A program made the position numbers and the translations under genes. Of a stretch of DNA of 64,000 nucleotides, positions 18,664 to 29,653 are shown in pieces (position 1 is the first letter of the stretch; each line of letters opens with the position of its first letter). Source of the DNA: Pseudomonas entomophila (GTDB taxonomy: Bacteria; Pseudomonadota; Gammaproteobacteria; Pseudomonadales; Pseudomonadaceae); assembly GCF_013523125.1 (NCBI RefSeq), contig NZ_JAAMQJ010000002.1, positions 186,001 to 250,000 of the forward strand. Direction: 5' to 3'. The notes beneath the pieces are model-generated. The model did no database searches. It saw nothing but the letters and a program-made list of their open reading frames with translations, and was not told where the DNA came from.

Positions 18664-19521
18664 ATGATGTCCAAACGTTACGCAATGATCGTGGGCTGCG
18701 GCGACGTGGGCGGCCGCTTGGCCAAACGATTGCTCGCCCAGGGCTGGCAGGTCAGCGGGCTGCGCCGCCACGTCGAAGGGTTGCCCGAAGGGGTGCAGCC
18801 GATCGCCGCCGACCTGCACGAGCCGGCGTGTCCTGAGGCCTGGCCGCGGCAGACGCCGGACTGTCTGGTCTACTGCGTGGCGGCAAGCCAGCATGACGAG
18901 GCCGGCTATCGCGCCGCCTATATCGATGGTCTGCGCCATGTACTCGACTGGCTTCGGGCCCATGGGCAGCGGCCCCGGCGGTTGCTGTTCGTATCGAGCA
19001 GCAGCGTGTATGGTCAGCAGGCCGGCGAGTGGGTCGATGAAACGTCGCCCACCGAACCGCAGGGGTATTCAGGGCGCCTGATGCTGGAGGCCGAGCGATT
19101 GGCCCTGGACAGTGGCCTGCCGGTGACCGTGGTACGCCTGACCGGGCTTTATGGACCGGGGCGCCAGTGGTTGCTCGGCCAAGTGCGTCAAGGCTACCGG
19201 GTGACCGAAACCCCGCCGCTCTACGGCAACCGCATTCATGTCGAGGATGCGGCCGGGCTGCTGGACTTTCTGCTGCAGGCCGACATGCAAGGCGTACCGT
19301 TGCAGACGCTGTACCTGGGCGTGGACGATGCACCGGCACCGCTGGCCGAGGTGGTGGGCTGGTTGCGTCAGCAGTTGGGGGTCACCGAATGGTCCGACCA
19401 GGAGCGCGTGCGGCGTACAGGCAGCAAGCGGTGCAGCAATGCGCGGGCCAAGGCATTGGGCTGGGCACCTGCCTACCCGAGTTACCAGGAGGGCTACGGC
19501 GCCCTCCTGGCCTCGTCATGA
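18664..19521 (+). CDS. NAD(P)-dependent epimerase/dehydratase-like protein
   Basis: 285 residues. It opens with a Rossmann dinucleotide motif in YAMIVGCGDVGGRLAKRL. The extended-SDR elements SSSSVYG and a YSGRLMLEAE segment in place of the usual YxxxK follow, so the catalytic Lys is not in its normal place. It resembles the YeeZ group of short atypical epimerases of unknown substrate. Tandem ATGs at 18664 and 18667 follow GGGGAGAGG; I take the first. It is divergent from exbB. Confidence 0.85.
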   Translation: MMSKRYAMIVGCGDVGGRLAKRLLAQGWQVSGLRRHVEGLPEGVQPIAADLHEPACPEAWPRQTPDCLVYCVAASQHDEAGYRAAYIDGLRHVLDWLRAHGQRPRRLLFVSSSSVYGQQAGEWVDETSPTEPQGYSGRLMLEAERLALDSGLPVTVVRLTGLYGPGRQWLLGQVRQGYRVTETPPLYGNRIHVEDAAGLLDFLLQADMQGVPLQTLYLGVDDAPAPLAEVVGWLRQQLGVTEWSDQERVRRTGSKRCSNARAKALGWAPAYPSYQEGYGALLASS

Positions 19522-19526
19522 CCTGA

Positions 19527-20261
19527 TCAGTCGCGCTCCAGCAACCACTGGCGTGGCCCGGGTGTCAGGTTCGGCATCTGGCCGGCCGGTGCGTTGTCGA
19601 GCGCCTGGAAGATTTCCAGCTCATCGCCATCGCGTTTGAAGATCCACGGGCCACCGCGCTGATCGCGCTCGAGCCACAGGCTGTCGTGTTCGCCGCTGAG
19701 CGCCGTGCAGTCGCCTGCCAGGCACAGCGCGTAACGGTCGAGCTGCGGCAGGCCTTCGACCTTGCCGTCGTCGTGGAAGCGCACCTGCGCGCCTTTGCCG
19801 GGGCCTTCGACGATCTGCCATTCGCCGCCCAGGTAGGCGGCATAGAGTGCCTTCTCGAAGCTGGCGCCCACCGGTGCTTCGGCGGAAGCAGGGGTGGTCG
19901 CGCGCTCGAAGTTCAGGCGCGGGGCCTGGTCGTGCCCGGCCTGCACCAATTCGTCACCGTTCAGGTCGAGCCGTTCGGTCTGGCCGTTCTCGAAGACGAC
20001 CCGCCATGTCGCGTCATCGGCCTCCAGGCGCCCCTCGGCCACTTCGAAGCCGTTGCTGTAGCTGGCCTGGCGGCGATTCATGTCGATCCTCCATTCGAAG
20101 ATCGGGCCGTTGCCGGCCAACGCCTTGCGCAGGTTGACGCCCTTGGCGGCCGCATCGATCGCATTCTGGTTGAGCCAGGTGCCGTTGTAGTCTTCCGGCG
20201 CATGGCTTGCGCAGCCGCCCAGTACCAGGGCAGCCAGTGAGATAAGCACTGCACGTTGCAT
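19527..20261 (-). CDS. Putative lipoprotein of unknown function
   Basis: 244 residues from the ATG at 20261. A lipoprotein signal with lipobox LVLGGC places Cys at about residue 16, so it should be anchored in the envelope. The mature part has two similar beta-rich sections beginning NGTWLNQNAIDAA and GGEWQIVEGPGKGAQVRF, like small lipocalin-type modules, but I do not recognise the family. A longer open frame upstream overlaps ridA in another frame and is not used. It lies 53 bp after ridA on the same strand. Confidence 0.8.
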   Translation of the reverse strand: MQRAVLISLAALVLGGCASHAPEDYNGTWLNQNAIDAAAKGVNLRKALAGNGPIFEWRIDMNRRQASYSNGFEVAEGRLEADDATWRVVFENGQTERLDLNGDELVQAGHDQAPRLNFERATTPASAEAPVGASFEKALYAAYLGGEWQIVEGPGKGAQVRFHDDGKVEGLPQLDRYALCLAGDCTALSGEHDSLWLERDQRGGPWIFKRDGDELEIFQALDNAPAGQMPNLTPGPRQWLLERD

Positions 20262-20314
20262 GAGGGATCTCTTCCGGGGAGAGCGACAGGCACCGGGGCC
20301 TGCCGCAGGGAGCG

Positions 20315-20695
20315 TCATTCCAGGACCAGGATGGCGTCCATTTCGACCTGGGCGCCTTTCGGCAGCGCGGCGACGCCGATGGCGGCGCGGGCAGGGTAGG
20401 GCTGCTGGAAATAGCGACCCATGACTTCGTTGACCGTGGCGAAGTGGCCGAGGTCGGTCAGGAAGATGTTGAGCTTGACGATGTCCTTGAAGGAACCGCC
20501 TGCGGCTTCGGCGACGGACTTGAGGTTCTCGAAGACCTGCACGGTCTGTGCCTCGAAGCCTTCGACCAGCTCCATGGTCGCGGGGTCGAGCGGGATCTGG
20601 CCGGACATGTACACGGTATTGCCCGCCTTGATGGCCTGGGAATAAGTGCCGATGGCGGCTGGGGCCTTGTCGCTGTTGATGACGGTCTTGGTCAT
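20315..20695 (-). CDS. ridA: RidA family reactive imine/enamine deaminase
   Basis: 126 residues, full length for the YjgF/YER057c/UK114 family. Hallmarks are [23 protein letters not shown] and the active-site Arg in [23 protein letters not shown] near residue 105. It hydrolyses reactive 2-aminoacrylate-type intermediates released by PLP enzymes. It lies 23 bp downstream of spoT on the same strand, probably in the rpoZ-spoT-ridA unit. Confidence 0.94.
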   Translation of the reverse strand: MTKTVINSDKAPAAIGTYSQAIKAGNTVYMSGQIPLDPATMELVEGFEAQTVQVFENLKSVAEAAGGSFKDIVKLNIFLTDLGHFATVNEVMGRYFQQPYPARAAIGVAALPKGAQVEMDAILVLE

Positions 20696-20718
20696 GGTGA
20701 CTCCTTGTTGTTGACGGG

Positions 20719-22827
20719 CTACGCGCGCAGGCGAGTGATCCGGACCACACCGAGCAGGGTACGCAGCTTCTTGATCACGCGCGCCAGGTGCACGCGGTCA
20801 CGCACGCTGACCACCAGCTGGACCACGCTGACTCGACCGTCGCGTTCGTCCATGCTGATCTTCTCGATGTTGCCGTCGGCAGCGTTCACACTGCTGGCCA
20901 GCAGGGCGATCAAGCCACGCTGGTGCTCCAGTTCCACTCGAAGCTCGACGTTGAATTCGCCGGTAACGTCCTTGGCCCAGGACAGCTGGACGCATTTTTC
21001 CGGGTTGTGACGGATTTCGCTGATGTTCCGGCAGTTCTCCAGGTGCACCACCATCCCCTTGCCCGCCGACAGGTGGCCGACGATGGGGTCGCCCGGGATC
21101 GGCGTGCAGCACTTGGCATAGCTCATCACCAGGCCTTCGGTGCCGCGGATGGCGAGCGGGCCTTCCGGTGTCGGAAGCTGCTCGCCCTCGGTCGACAGCA
21201 GGCGACGTGCCACGACATAGGCCATGCGGTTGCCCAGGCCGATGTCCTCGAGCAGGTCCTCGATCAACTCCAGACGGTACTCGTCGAGGATCGATTGGAC
21301 GCGCTCCACGGGAATCTGCTCGAGGCCGCTGTCGAAGCCGGTCAGCACCTTGTTGAGCAGGCGCTCGCCCAGGTTGATCGATTCGGAGCGGCGCTGCAGC
21401 TTGAGCGCATGACGAATGTGCGTGCGCGCCTTGCCGGTGACCACGAAGTTGAGCCAGGCCGGGTTCGGCCGAGCACCGGGCGCGCTGACGATCTCCACCG
21501 TCGAGCCGCTTTGCAGCGGCTCCGAGAGCGGGGCCAGGCGGCGGTTGATGCGGCAGGCGATGCAACTGTTGCCGACGTCGGTGTGCACCGCGTAGGCGAA
21601 GTCGACGGCCGTGGAGCCCTTGGGCAGCTCCATGATGCGGCCCTTGGGGGTGAAGACGTAGACCTCGTCCGGGAACAGGTCGATCTTCACGCTTTCGATG
21701 AATTCCAGGGAGTTGCCGGCCCGCTGCTGCAGCTCCAGCACGCCTTTGACCCACTGACGGGCGCGCGCATGACTGCCCTTGGGCTGCTCCTCGCCATTGG
21801 ACTTGTACAGCCAGTGGGCGGCGATGCCGTTGTTGGCCATCTCTTCCATCTCGCGCGTGCGGATCTGGATCTCGATGGGCACGCCATGCATGCCGAACAA
21901 CGTCGTGTGCAGCGACTGGTAGCCGTTGGCCTTGGGGATGGCGATGTAGTCCTTGAAGCGTCCCGGCAACGGCTTGTACAGGTTGTGGACGGCACCGAGC
22001 ACACGGTAGCAGGTGTCCACCTTGTCGACGACGATCCTGAAGGCATACACGTCCATGATCTCGTTGAAGGCACGACGCTTGCCGCGCATCTTCTTGTAGA
22101 TGCCATAGAGGTGCTTCTGGCGGCCGCTGACCTCACCGTCGATGCCATCGACCGCCAGGCAGTGGACCAGCGACTGCTCGATCTTGCCCACCAGCTCCTT
22201 GCGGTTGCCGCGGGCGCGCTTGACCGCCTGGTGGATGCGTTCCGAGCGCATGGGGTGCATGGCCTTGAAGCCGAGGTCCTCGAATTCCACGCGCACGGTG
22301 TGCATGCCCAGCCGGTTGGCGATGGGCGCGTAGATCTCGAGGGTTTCCTTGGCGATGCGCCGGCGTTTTTCCCCGGACAGCACTTCCAGCGTGCGCATGT
22401 TGTGCAGGCGGTCGGCCAGCTTGACCAGGATCACGCGAATGTCGCGCGCCATGGCCATGGCCATCTTCTGGAAGTTCTCGGCCTGGGCTTCGGCCTTGGT
22501 CTCGAAGTTCATCTGGGTCAGCTTGCTGACCCCATCGACCAGTTCCGCGACGGTTTCGCCGAACTGCTGGCTGAGCGCTTCCTTGGCGATGCCGGTGTCT
22601 TCGATCACGTCGTGCAGCATGGCCGCCATCAGGCTCTGATGGTCCATGTGCATGTCGGCGAGGATGTTGGCCACCGCCAGCGGGTGGGTCACATACGGCT
22701 CGCCGCTACGGCGACGCTGGCCGTCGTGCGCCTGCTCGGCGTAGAAATAGGCACGCCGGACCAGGTTGACCTGCTCCGGGCCCAGGTAGGACGACAGCCG
22801 ATCGGCGAGGGCTTCTATGCTCGGCAC
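20719..22827 (-). CDS. spoT: Bifunctional (p)ppGpp synthetase/hydrolase SpoT
   Basis: 702 residues. The HD hydrolase domain (about 25-195) has HDVIEDT. The synthetase domain (about 230-345) contains [13 protein letters not shown] and [14 protein letters not shown] (about 390-450), helical/CC and C-terminal ACT (about 630-700) domains follow. It makes and degrades the alarmone (p)ppGpp; the intact HD residues indicate that hydrolysis works. It follows rpoZ by 59 bp on the same strand. Confidence 0.97.
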   Translation of the reverse strand: MPSIEALADRLSSYLGPEQVNLVRRAYFYAEQAHDGQRRRSGEPYVTHPLAVANILADMHMDHQSLMAAMLHDVIEDTGIAKEALSQQFGETVAELVDGVSKLTQMNFETKAEAQAENFQKMAMAMARDIRVILVKLADRLHNMRTLEVLSGEKRRRIAKETLEIYAPIANRLGMHTVRVEFEDLGFKAMHPMRSERIHQAVKRARGNRKELVGKIEQSLVHCLAVDGIDGEVSGRQKHLYGIYKKMRGKRRAFNEIMDVYAFRIVVDKVDTCYRVLGAVHNLYKPLPGRFKDYIAIPKANGYQSLHTTLFGMHGVPIEIQIRTREMEEMANNGIAAHWLYKSNGEEQPKGSHARARQWVKGVLELQQRAGNSLEFIESVKIDLFPDEVYVFTPKGRIMELPKGSTAVDFAYAVHTDVGNSCIACRINRRLAPLSEPLQSGSTVEIVSAPGARPNPAWLNFVVTGKARTHIRHALKLQRRSESINLGERLLNKVLTGFDSGLEQIPVERVQSILDEYRLELIEDLLEDIGLGNRMAYVVARRLLSTEGEQLPTPEGPLAIRGTEGLVMSYAKCCTPIPGDPIVGHLSAGKGMVVHLENCRNISEIRHNPEKCVQLSWAKDVTGEFNVELRVELEHQRGLIALLASSVNAADGNIEKISMDERDGRVSVVQLVVSVRDRVHLARVIKKLRTLLGVVRITRLRA

Positions 22828-22886
22828 GAGTGGACCTCCTGCCGGACAAGGTGACCTGGCGCCGCGCGATGTCGACCGGGCATGAT

Positions 22887-23150
22887 TCAGATGGCCTCGT
22901 TGGACTCGTCCTCGAATGCCGCGAAGACGGGATCTTCAGTGACGATTTCTTCGGCCGCGATGAACTCGGGGGTGACGATGCCTTCGGCGATCTCGCGCAG
23001 GGCGACGACGGTCGGCTTGTCGTTTTCCCACGCCACGCGTGGCTCCTTGCCGCCGGTGGCCAGCTGACGGGCACGCTTGGTGGACAGCATGACCAGCTCG
23101 AAGCGGTTATCCACGTGTTCCAGACAGTCTTCAACAGTTACGCGGGCCAT
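22887..23150 (-). CDS. rpoZ: RNA polymerase omega subunit
   Basis: 87 residues: [20 protein letters not shown], followed by [10 protein letters not shown] and the conserved [10 protein letters not shown] region. Omega assists RNA polymerase assembly and forms part of a ppGpp site, which fits its place directly before spoT. The promoter should lie in the 189-bp gap to the LysR gene. Confidence 0.97.
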   Translation of the reverse strand: MARVTVEDCLEHVDNRFELVMLSTKRARQLATGGKEPRVAWENDKPTVVALREIAEGIVTPEFIAAEEIVTEDPVFAAFEDESNEAI

Positions 23151-23339
23151 GGTCTTCCTCAGTAGCAGATGCGATAGGCAGGCAGCCCAGAATGGGCGAG
23201 CGGACTCGGTAGTTTAAAAAATCACCAGCCAATAGGGAAGGCCTGTTTTGCAGCCTGCCGCCAGGCGGAAGGTGCAAGACGTGCGCGTCGGGTCGGACGA
23301 TACCGCGTGCAGCGCCGCTTGCACAGCCCGCACGAGGCG

Positions 23340-24215
23340 TCAGCGCAGCAAGGCATCGCGCAGACGGGGCGCCAACTCCTCGAACAGCGTCTGCACCGAG
23401 CGCAGCGCCCGGCAGTCGGGACGGGTCAGCAGCCACAGCTGCGTGTCGCAGCCGGGCAGAGGGTCGCTCAATGCCTCGACCCCCGGCAGGTCACGCACCA
23501 TGTAGTCGGCGAGCGCCGTGACGCCCAGGCCTTTGCTGGCCAGCTGCGCCAGGGTCGACATGCCGCTGCATTGATAGCGGGGCATCAGGTCGGGGTAGTG
23601 CCGATTGCGCCAGAGGGCCGTCGGGTGATCCTGCATCGCATCGTCGAGTGCGATCCAGGGTACTGCGGTGGGCGCCTCGGCCAGGCGCTCGCGCCATTCG
23701 GGACGCCCGCAGATGACGTAGGACGTCGACCCCAGGCAGCGACCGACCAGGTGCTCCGGAGGCGTGTTGGTCAGGCGCAGGGCGATGTCGGCATCACGGC
23801 GGCTGAGGTTGGCGAAGGTGTTGGAGGTGCTCAGCTCCAGCGACAGGGCAGGATAACCCGGCATGAAGTCGGCCAGTGCCGGCAGCAGAAGGCTGTGCAG
23901 CACGGCTTCGGTGCAGGTCAGGCGCACCGTGCCGCTGACGACCTGCTCGCCACAGGTCAGGGCGATGCGAGCGGCCTCGAGCGCCTGTTCGGCGCGCTCG
24001 GCCTGTTCGGCCAGCGCCTGCGCGGTGTCGGTGGGCAGGTAACCCTTGCGACTCTTGACGAACAGCGCCGTGCCCAGCGCCGACTCCAGGCGACGGATGG
24101 AGCGAAACACGGTGGAGACATCGACCTTGAGCAGCTCGGCGGCCTTGGCCAGGGAGCGACCGCGTTCCAGGGCGAGCACGAGCGTGAGGTCGGCATGGGA
24201 GATCTGATATTGCAT
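23340..24215 (-). CDS. LysR-family transcriptional regulator
   Basis: 291 residues from the ATG at 24215; three upstream in-frame ATGs exist but add unconserved sequence. The winged HTH (about 1-62) includes GRSLAKAAELLKVDVSTVFRS, followed by a substrate-binding domain. Many regulators of this subgroup end their DNA-binding region with an LF(V/E)KSRKGYLPT segment, as here. It is divergent from the permease at 24721 across 505 bp and is the obvious candidate for controlling it. It sits between rpoZ and gmk. Confidence 0.88.
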   Translation of the reverse strand: MQYQISHADLTLVLALERGRSLAKAAELLKVDVSTVFRSIRRLESALGTALFVKSRKGYLPTDTAQALAEQAERAEQALEAARIALTCGEQVVSGTVRLTCTEAVLHSLLLPALADFMPGYPALSLELSTSNTFANLSRRDADIALRLTNTPPEHLVGRCLGSTSYVICGRPEWRERLAEAPTAVPWIALDDAMQDHPTALWRNRHYPDLMPRYQCSGMSTLAQLASKGLGVTALADYMVRDLPGVEALSDPLPGCDTQLWLLTRPDCRALRSVQTLFEELAPRLRDALLR

Positions 24216-24720
24216 AGGTGCACGCTCTGATTGCCAAAACGCCAATGTCTGTTGCATGAGGGCCATTTTATAGTGAATCGATGCCCGCTTGGCAAACGGG
24301 ACCAGCACCTCGCTTCACGGGCCGTGTCCGGCGCGAGGGTCCAGAACAATAAGTCGCCCGCTTTCCGCCCTGGCACGTCCCGCTCGAGGTCGTCGTCCGG
24401 TCAGCAGAGGATGTAACGCCATGCCGGTCTCCACCTGCGCCACCTCCCTGTCCTACCCTGCTTGCGCCTGCCGCTCGCCGGTTCGTCTTCACAGCGCTCG
24501 TCACCGCTCTACAATGGCCGTTTCGACTCGACGGGCCCCTCACCCTGATGCACCTTTCAGCCCCCTGGCCATCCTACCGAGCGTCTGGCGCATCTCGCCT
24601 GGCCCGTGTCCACCGACCCTGTGATCTCGGGCCGGCAGCCTGTGCCCGAACAGGCGCCACGTGACGTGGTGGTTTCGAGCACGACCTTCACAACAATTCC
24701 AACAGCGACGGCAGATATCC
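24216..24720. other. 505-bp gap between LysR regulator and permease
   Basis: No coding frame here has a recognisable protein or ribosome-binding site. Both strands have short open frames of biased composition only. I see no REP element, terminator or clear operator. It presumably carries the two divergent promoters, and its length may reflect loss of a gene. Confidence 0.5.
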
Positions 24721-26256
24721 ATGAATGAATACAGCGAAACCCGTCAGCCCCCCGACGCGCCTACCCTTTCGAACACGTCGGGCAAAGGCCTGGCCAAAGG
24801 TCGCCTGGGCCTGCTGGCGAGCATCGTGCTGGGCATCTCGACCATCGCGCCGGTCTACACCTTGACCGGCGCCCTCGGCCCGACCGTGCGCGAAGTCGGC
24901 GCCCACCTGCCGGCGGTGTTCATCGTCGGCTTCCTGCCCATGCTGCTGGTCGCCCTGGGCTACCGCGAGCTCAATGCCGCCGAGCCGGACAGCGGTACCT
25001 CGTTCACCTGGTCGGCTCGCGCCTTCGGCCCGATGATCGGCTGGATCGGTGGTTGGGGCCTGGTGACCGCCACCACCATCGTGCTGTCCAACCTGGCCGG
25101 GGTCGCGGTGGATTTCTTCTATCTCTTTCTGGGACAGATCACCGGCAGCGAGGCGGTGGTCGCGCTGAGCGACAACCTGTTGATCAACGTCACCACCTGT
25201 TGTGTGTTCATCGCCCTGGCCGTGTGGATCTGCTGCCGGGGCATGGGCACCACCATGACCGTGCAGTACGGCCTGGTGGCGCTGCAACTGCTGGTGTTGA
25301 TCGGGTTCGCCTTCGCCGCCTTCGGCGAGACCACTGCGCCGGCCCCCCTGGCGTTCGATGTCGACTGGTTCAACCCGTTCGCGGTCGGGTCGTTCTCGGC
25401 CTTCGCCGCCGGGTTGTCGCTGTCGATCTTCATCTTCTGGGGCTGGGACGTATGCCTGACCGTCAGCGAGGAATCGGTCGGCAGCGAGGAGGTGCCCGGC
25501 AAGGCGGCGACCTGGACGGTGCTGCTGATCCTGGGCCTGTACCTGCTCACCGGCATCGCCACGCTGCAGTTCGCCGGCATCGGCGAGGCCGGCCTCGGGC
25601 TCGGCAACCCCCGCATCCAGGAAAACGTGTTCGCCCACCTGGCCGGTCCGGTCATGGGGCCGCTGGCGATCCTGATGTCCATCGCGGTGCTCGCCAGCAC
25701 GGCTGCGTCGCTGCAATCGACCTTCGTCTCGCCGGCCCGGACGCTGTTGGCCATGGGGTACTACGGCGCGGTGCCACGGCGCTTCGCCCGCGTCTGCCCG
25801 CAGTCGCAGACGCCACGCTATGCGACCATCTGCGCCGGCATCGCCGCGGGGGTGTTCTACGTGACCATGCGCACGCTCAGCGAAAACGTGCTGGCCGATA
25901 CCATCACCGCCTTGGGCATGATGATCTGCTTCTACTACTCGCTGACCGCCTTCGCCTGCGTCTGGTACTTCCGCCACAGCCTGTTCGCCAGCCTGCGCAA
26001 TTTGCTGATGCGGGGTATCTGCCCGCTGCTGGGCGGCGCGATCCTGTCGGTGATTTTCGTGCGCACGGCGATCGACAGCGCCTCGCCCGAGTTCGGCAGC
26101 GGCTCGCACGTCGGTGGGCTGGGGCTGGTGTTCGTGATCGCGCTGATCATTTCGCTGCTGGGCATCGGGCTGATGCTGCTGGCGCGGCTGCGGGCACCGG
26201 CCTACTTCCTCGGCACCACGCTGAACCGGCAGGTGGCGTTGCACGTGCCGGACTGA
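24721..26256 (+). CDS. APC-family amino acid/polyamine permease
   Basis: 511 residues from the ATG at 24721. About 12 hydrophobic helices are visible. The first begins with GLLASIVLGISTIAPVYTLTGALGP, the unwound TM1 substrate-binding region of APC transporters, followed by DSGTSFTWSARAFGP. The substrate is not readable from sequence. In the matching P. putida KT2440 region I recall a permease next to glutamine-synthetase-like and glutamine-amidotransferase genes of polyamine catabolism; those two are absent here, so amine or amino-acid import is only an inference. Confidence 0.88.
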   Translation: MNEYSETRQPPDAPTLSNTSGKGLAKGRLGLLASIVLGISTIAPVYTLTGALGPTVREVGAHLPAVFIVGFLPMLLVALGYRELNAAEPDSGTSFTWSARAFGPMIGWIGGWGLVTATTIVLSNLAGVAVDFFYLFLGQITGSEAVVALSDNLLINVTTCCVFIALAVWICCRGMGTTMTVQYGLVALQLLVLIGFAFAAFGETTAPAPLAFDVDWFNPFAVGSFSAFAAGLSLSIFIFWGWDVCLTVSEESVGSEEVPGKAATWTVLLILGLYLLTGIATLQFAGIGEAGLGLGNPRIQENVFAHLAGPVMGPLAILMSIAVLASTAASLQSTFVSPARTLLAMGYYGAVPRRFARVCPQSQTPRYATICAGIAAGVFYVTMRTLSENVLADTITALGMMICFYYSLTAFACVWYFRHSLFASLRNLLMRGICPLLGGAILSVIFVRTAIDSASPEFGSGSHVGGLGLVFVIALIISLLGIGLMLLARLRAPAYFLGTTLNRQVALHVPD

Positions 26257-26307
26257 CGGTCAGGTCCGACCCAGGGCCGCCTTGCGCGGCTCCGGGTCGA
26301 AGGCGAC

Positions 26308-26940
<633 letters not shown>

Positions 26941-27804
26941 CTACTCGATGTTCTGTACTTGTTCGCGCATTTGTTCGATCAGCACCTTGAGGTTGACCGC
27001 CGCCTGCGTGCTGCGGGGGTCGAACGCCTTGGAGCCGAGCGTGTTGGCTTCGCGGTTGAGTTCCTGCATCAGGAAGTCCAGGCGCCGGCCCGTGGCGCCG
27101 CCGGAGGCGAGCACCCGGCGGACCTCGGCCACGTGCGTGCCCAGGCGATCGAGCTCTTCGGCCACGTCGCTCTTCTGGGCCAGCATGACCATCTCCTGTT
27201 CCAGGCGTTGCGGGTCCAGCTCGGCGCGCAGGTCGGCGAAGCGGTCCAGCAGCTTCTGCCGCTGCAGGGCCAGCATCTGCGGCACCAATGCCCGCAGGGT
27301 GGCGACTTCCTCGCTCATGGCGTCGAGCCGCTCGTCGATCAGTCGCGCCAATTCGGCGCCTTCGCGGGCGCGGCCCGCCTTGAGCTCGGTCAGCGTCTGT
27401 TCGAACAGCGTCATGGCCTGGGCGTTGAGCGCCTGGGGATCACTGGCGTCGGCGACCAGGACGCCGGGCCAGGCCAGCACTTCCAGTGGGTTGAGCGCGG
27501 CGGGCTGCTGGATCAGGCTGGCCACGGTTTCGGCGGCAGCCACCAGCTGCGCGGCGCGTGTGCGGTCGACCTGCAAGGGTCTGCCGGCGCTGTCTTCGTT
27601 GAAGCGCAGGGTGCATTCGATCTTGCCCCGCGAAACGCCCTGGCGCAGGACCTCGCGGACTGCGCCTTCCAGGTCGCGCAGGGCTTCGGGCAAACGCAGG
27701 TGCGGCTCGAGGTAGCGGTGGTTGACCGAGCGCAGCTCCCACACCAGGGTGCCCTGGTCGCCCGCGTGTTCGGCGCGGGCAAAGGCGGTCATGCTGTGCA
27801 CCAT
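26941..27804 (-). CDS. yicC: YicC-family endoribonuclease
   Basis: 287 residues from the ATG at 27804 (MVHSMTAFARAE); the second ATG at 27792 would remove four residues. Typical features are the N-terminal WELRSVNHRYLE segment and the C-terminal metal-binding region DFLMQELNREANTLGSKA. The family cleaves RNA endonucleolytically and is linked to RNA turnover in E. coli. It is divergent from rph across 189 bp and co-transcribed with gmk. Confidence 0.93.
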   Translation of the reverse strand: MVHSMTAFARAEHAGDQGTLVWELRSVNHRYLEPHLRLPEALRDLEGAVREVLRQGVSRGKIECTLRFNEDSAGRPLQVDRTRAAQLVAAAETVASLIQQPAALNPLEVLAWPGVLVADASDPQALNAQAMTLFEQTLTELKAGRAREGAELARLIDERLDAMSEEVATLRALVPQMLALQRQKLLDRFADLRAELDPQRLEQEMVMLAQKSDVAEELDRLGTHVAEVRRVLASGGATGRRLDFLMQELNREANTLGSKAFDPRSTQAAVNLKVLIEQMREQVQNIE

Positions 27805-27993
27805 GGGGTGTACCTCGCGTATCGAAATGGATGCGCCTTGGCGGCGGCAAAGCGCGTGATTGTAGCCTAGTGCGGCCTGGGCGCCCAATGCGGCGGGCGT
27901 CCGGTCGCGCCCGTCGCGACGATAGGCGTGTCTTCGAGGGGCAGGCGTCTTTATACTGTCCGGCAGATCTACATCCCGGTACAGGTATCCCGC

Positions 27994-28716
27994 ATGAAAC
28001 GTCCTAGTGGTCGCGCCGCCGATCAGCTTCGCCCGATCCGCATCACCCGCAACTACACCAAGCACGCCGAGGGGTCGGTACTGGTCGAGTTCGGCGACAC
28101 CAAAGTCGTCTGCACGGTCAGCGTCGAGAATGGTGTCCCACGCTTCCTCAAAGGCCAGGGCCAGGGCTGGCTGACTGCCGAGTACGGCATGCTGCCGCGC
28201 TCCACTGGCGAGCGTAACCAACGCGAGGCCAGCCGTGGCAAGCAAGGCGGGCGCACCCTGGAAATCCAGCGCCTGATCGGCCGCTCCCTGCGCGCTGCGC
28301 TGGACATGAGCAAGCTGGGCGATGTCACGCTGTACGTCGACTGCGACGTCATCCAGGCCGACGGCGGCACCCGCACCGCGTCCATCACCGGTGCGATGGT
28401 GGCGCTGGTCGATGCCCTGCGCGTGATCAAGAAGCGTGGCGGTCTCAAGGGCGGCGATCCGCTCAAGCACATGATCGCCGCCGTGTCGGTGGGCATGTAC
28501 AAGGGCGAGGCCGTGCTCGACCTGGACTACCTGGAGGATTCCTCGGCCGAGACTGACCTGAACGTGGTCATGACCAGCGCCGGTGGGTTCATCGAGGTTC
28601 AGGGGACTGCCGAAGGCGCGCCGTTCCAGCCGGAAGAACTCAACGCGATGCTGGCGCTGGCGCAGCAGGGCATGGGTGAGCTGTTCGAACAGCAGAAGGC
28701 GGCACTGGCCGACTGA
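27994..28716 (+). CDS. rph: Ribonuclease PH
   Basis: 240 residues from the ATG at 27994 ([17 protein letters not shown]). It is a phosphorolytic 3'-5' exoribonuclease that trims tRNA 3' ends. The phosphate/RNA-binding region [15 protein letters not shown] and the active-site segment [19 protein letters not shown] are intact, and the C-terminus is full length with no truncation. It is convergent with crc, with a hairpin between. Confidence 0.97.
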   Translation: MKRPSGRAADQLRPIRITRNYTKHAEGSVLVEFGDTKVVCTVSVENGVPRFLKGQGQGWLTAEYGMLPRSTGERNQREASRGKQGGRTLEIQRLIGRSLRAALDMSKLGDVTLYVDCDVIQADGGTRTASITGAMVALVDALRVIKKRGGLKGGDPLKHMIAAVSVGMYKGEAVLDLDYLEDSSAETDLNVVMTSAGGFIEVQGTAEGAPFQPEELNAMLALAQQGMGELFEQQKAALAD

Positions 28717-28747
28717 GCCGGATTGGCTCGATACCGCCCAGGCGCGA

Positions 28748-28765
28748 CCTCACCTACGGGTGAGG
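28748..28765. terminator. Hairpin between convergent rph and crc
   Basis: CCTCACC (28748-28754), loop TACG, GGTGAGG (28759-28765): a perfect 7-bp stem in the 77-bp gap between two converging genes. There is no T-run on either side, so it is a weak or factor-assisted terminator at best. Confidence 0.45.
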
Positions 28766-28793
28766 CTGCGCTGACGCGAGGCGTTCGTCTCGA

Positions 28794-29573
28794 TCAGATG
28801 GTCAGCGTCCAGTCGTAGTCGACGATCAGCGGCGCATGCTGGGAGAAGCGCGGCTGGCGCGGCAGGCGGGCGTTGCGCACGAAGCGGCGCAGGCCCGGCG
28901 TCAGGATCTGGTAGTCGAAGCGATAGCCGAGGTTGAGCAGGTCGGCCTGCTCGTTGTCCGGCCACCAGCTGTACTGGTCGCCTTCACGGCTGACTTCGCG
29001 CAAGGCGTCCACGTAGCCCATGTCGCCGACGATCGCTTCCATCCAGGCGCGCTCGGGCGGCAGGAAGCCGGGCGACTGCTGGCTGTCGCGCCAGTTCTTG
29101 ATGTCGAGCTTCTGCTGCGCGACGTAGAACGAGCCGCAGTAGATGTACTCGCGGCGCTTGCGACGCTGCTTGTCCAGGTACTTGGCGAAGTCGTCCATCA
29201 ACTTGAATTTCTGATTCAGGTCTTCGTCGCCGTTCATGCCCGAAGGCAGCAGCAGGCTGGCGATGCTGACCTTGTCGAAGTCGGCCTGCAGGTAGCGCCC
29301 GTAACGGTCGGCCGTCTCGAAGCCCAGGCCCGTGATGACTGCCTTGGGCTGCATGCGCGAATACAGCGCCACGCCGCCTTGGGCGGGCACTTCCGCGTCG
29401 CAGGCGTACAGGAAGTAGCCATCGAGCTGATAAGCTGGGTCGTCGAGTTCAAAGGCCGAGGCGCGGGTATCCTGAAGGCAGATGACGTCGGCATTCTGGG
29501 CTTGCAGCCAGCTGAGCAATCCGCGCTCGGCCGCAGCCTGAATGCCGTTCACGTTCACACTGATGATCCGCAT
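28794..29573 (-). CDS. crc: Catabolite repression control protein Crc
   Basis: 259 residues from the ATG at 29573 (MRIISVNVNGIQAAAERG). The fold is exonuclease III/endonuclease-like, but Crc has no nuclease activity. With Hfq it blocks translation of catabolic mRNAs bearing A-rich CA motifs when preferred carbon sources are present. The sequence runs without gaps to the family end (HAPLIVDYDWTLTI). It is the global brake likely to act on the amine and amino-acid catabolic genes further right. Divergent from pyrE. Confidence 0.96.
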   Translation of the reverse strand: MRIISVNVNGIQAAAERGLLSWLQAQNADVICLQDTRASAFELDDPAYQLDGYFLYACDAEVPAQGGVALYSRMQPKAVITGLGFETADRYGRYLQADFDKVSIASLLLPSGMNGDEDLNQKFKLMDDFAKYLDKQRRKRREYIYCGSFYVAQQKLDIKNWRDSQQSPGFLPPERAWMEAIVGDMGYVDALREVSREGDQYSWWPDNEQADLLNLGYRFDYQILTPGLRRFVRNARLPRQPRFSQHAPLIVDYDWTLTI

Positions 29574-29653
29574 AAATGGCCCCAAAAATCTCGTGCGTGT
29601 ATGATACCCGAGCTCAACTCATTTAGCTAAATCCGTGGTGTCCGGGACCTTTC

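Noticed and set aside
20788..22854. 688-codon open frame antisense to spoT
   Set aside because: Same explanation; no family resemblance, no ribosome-binding site.
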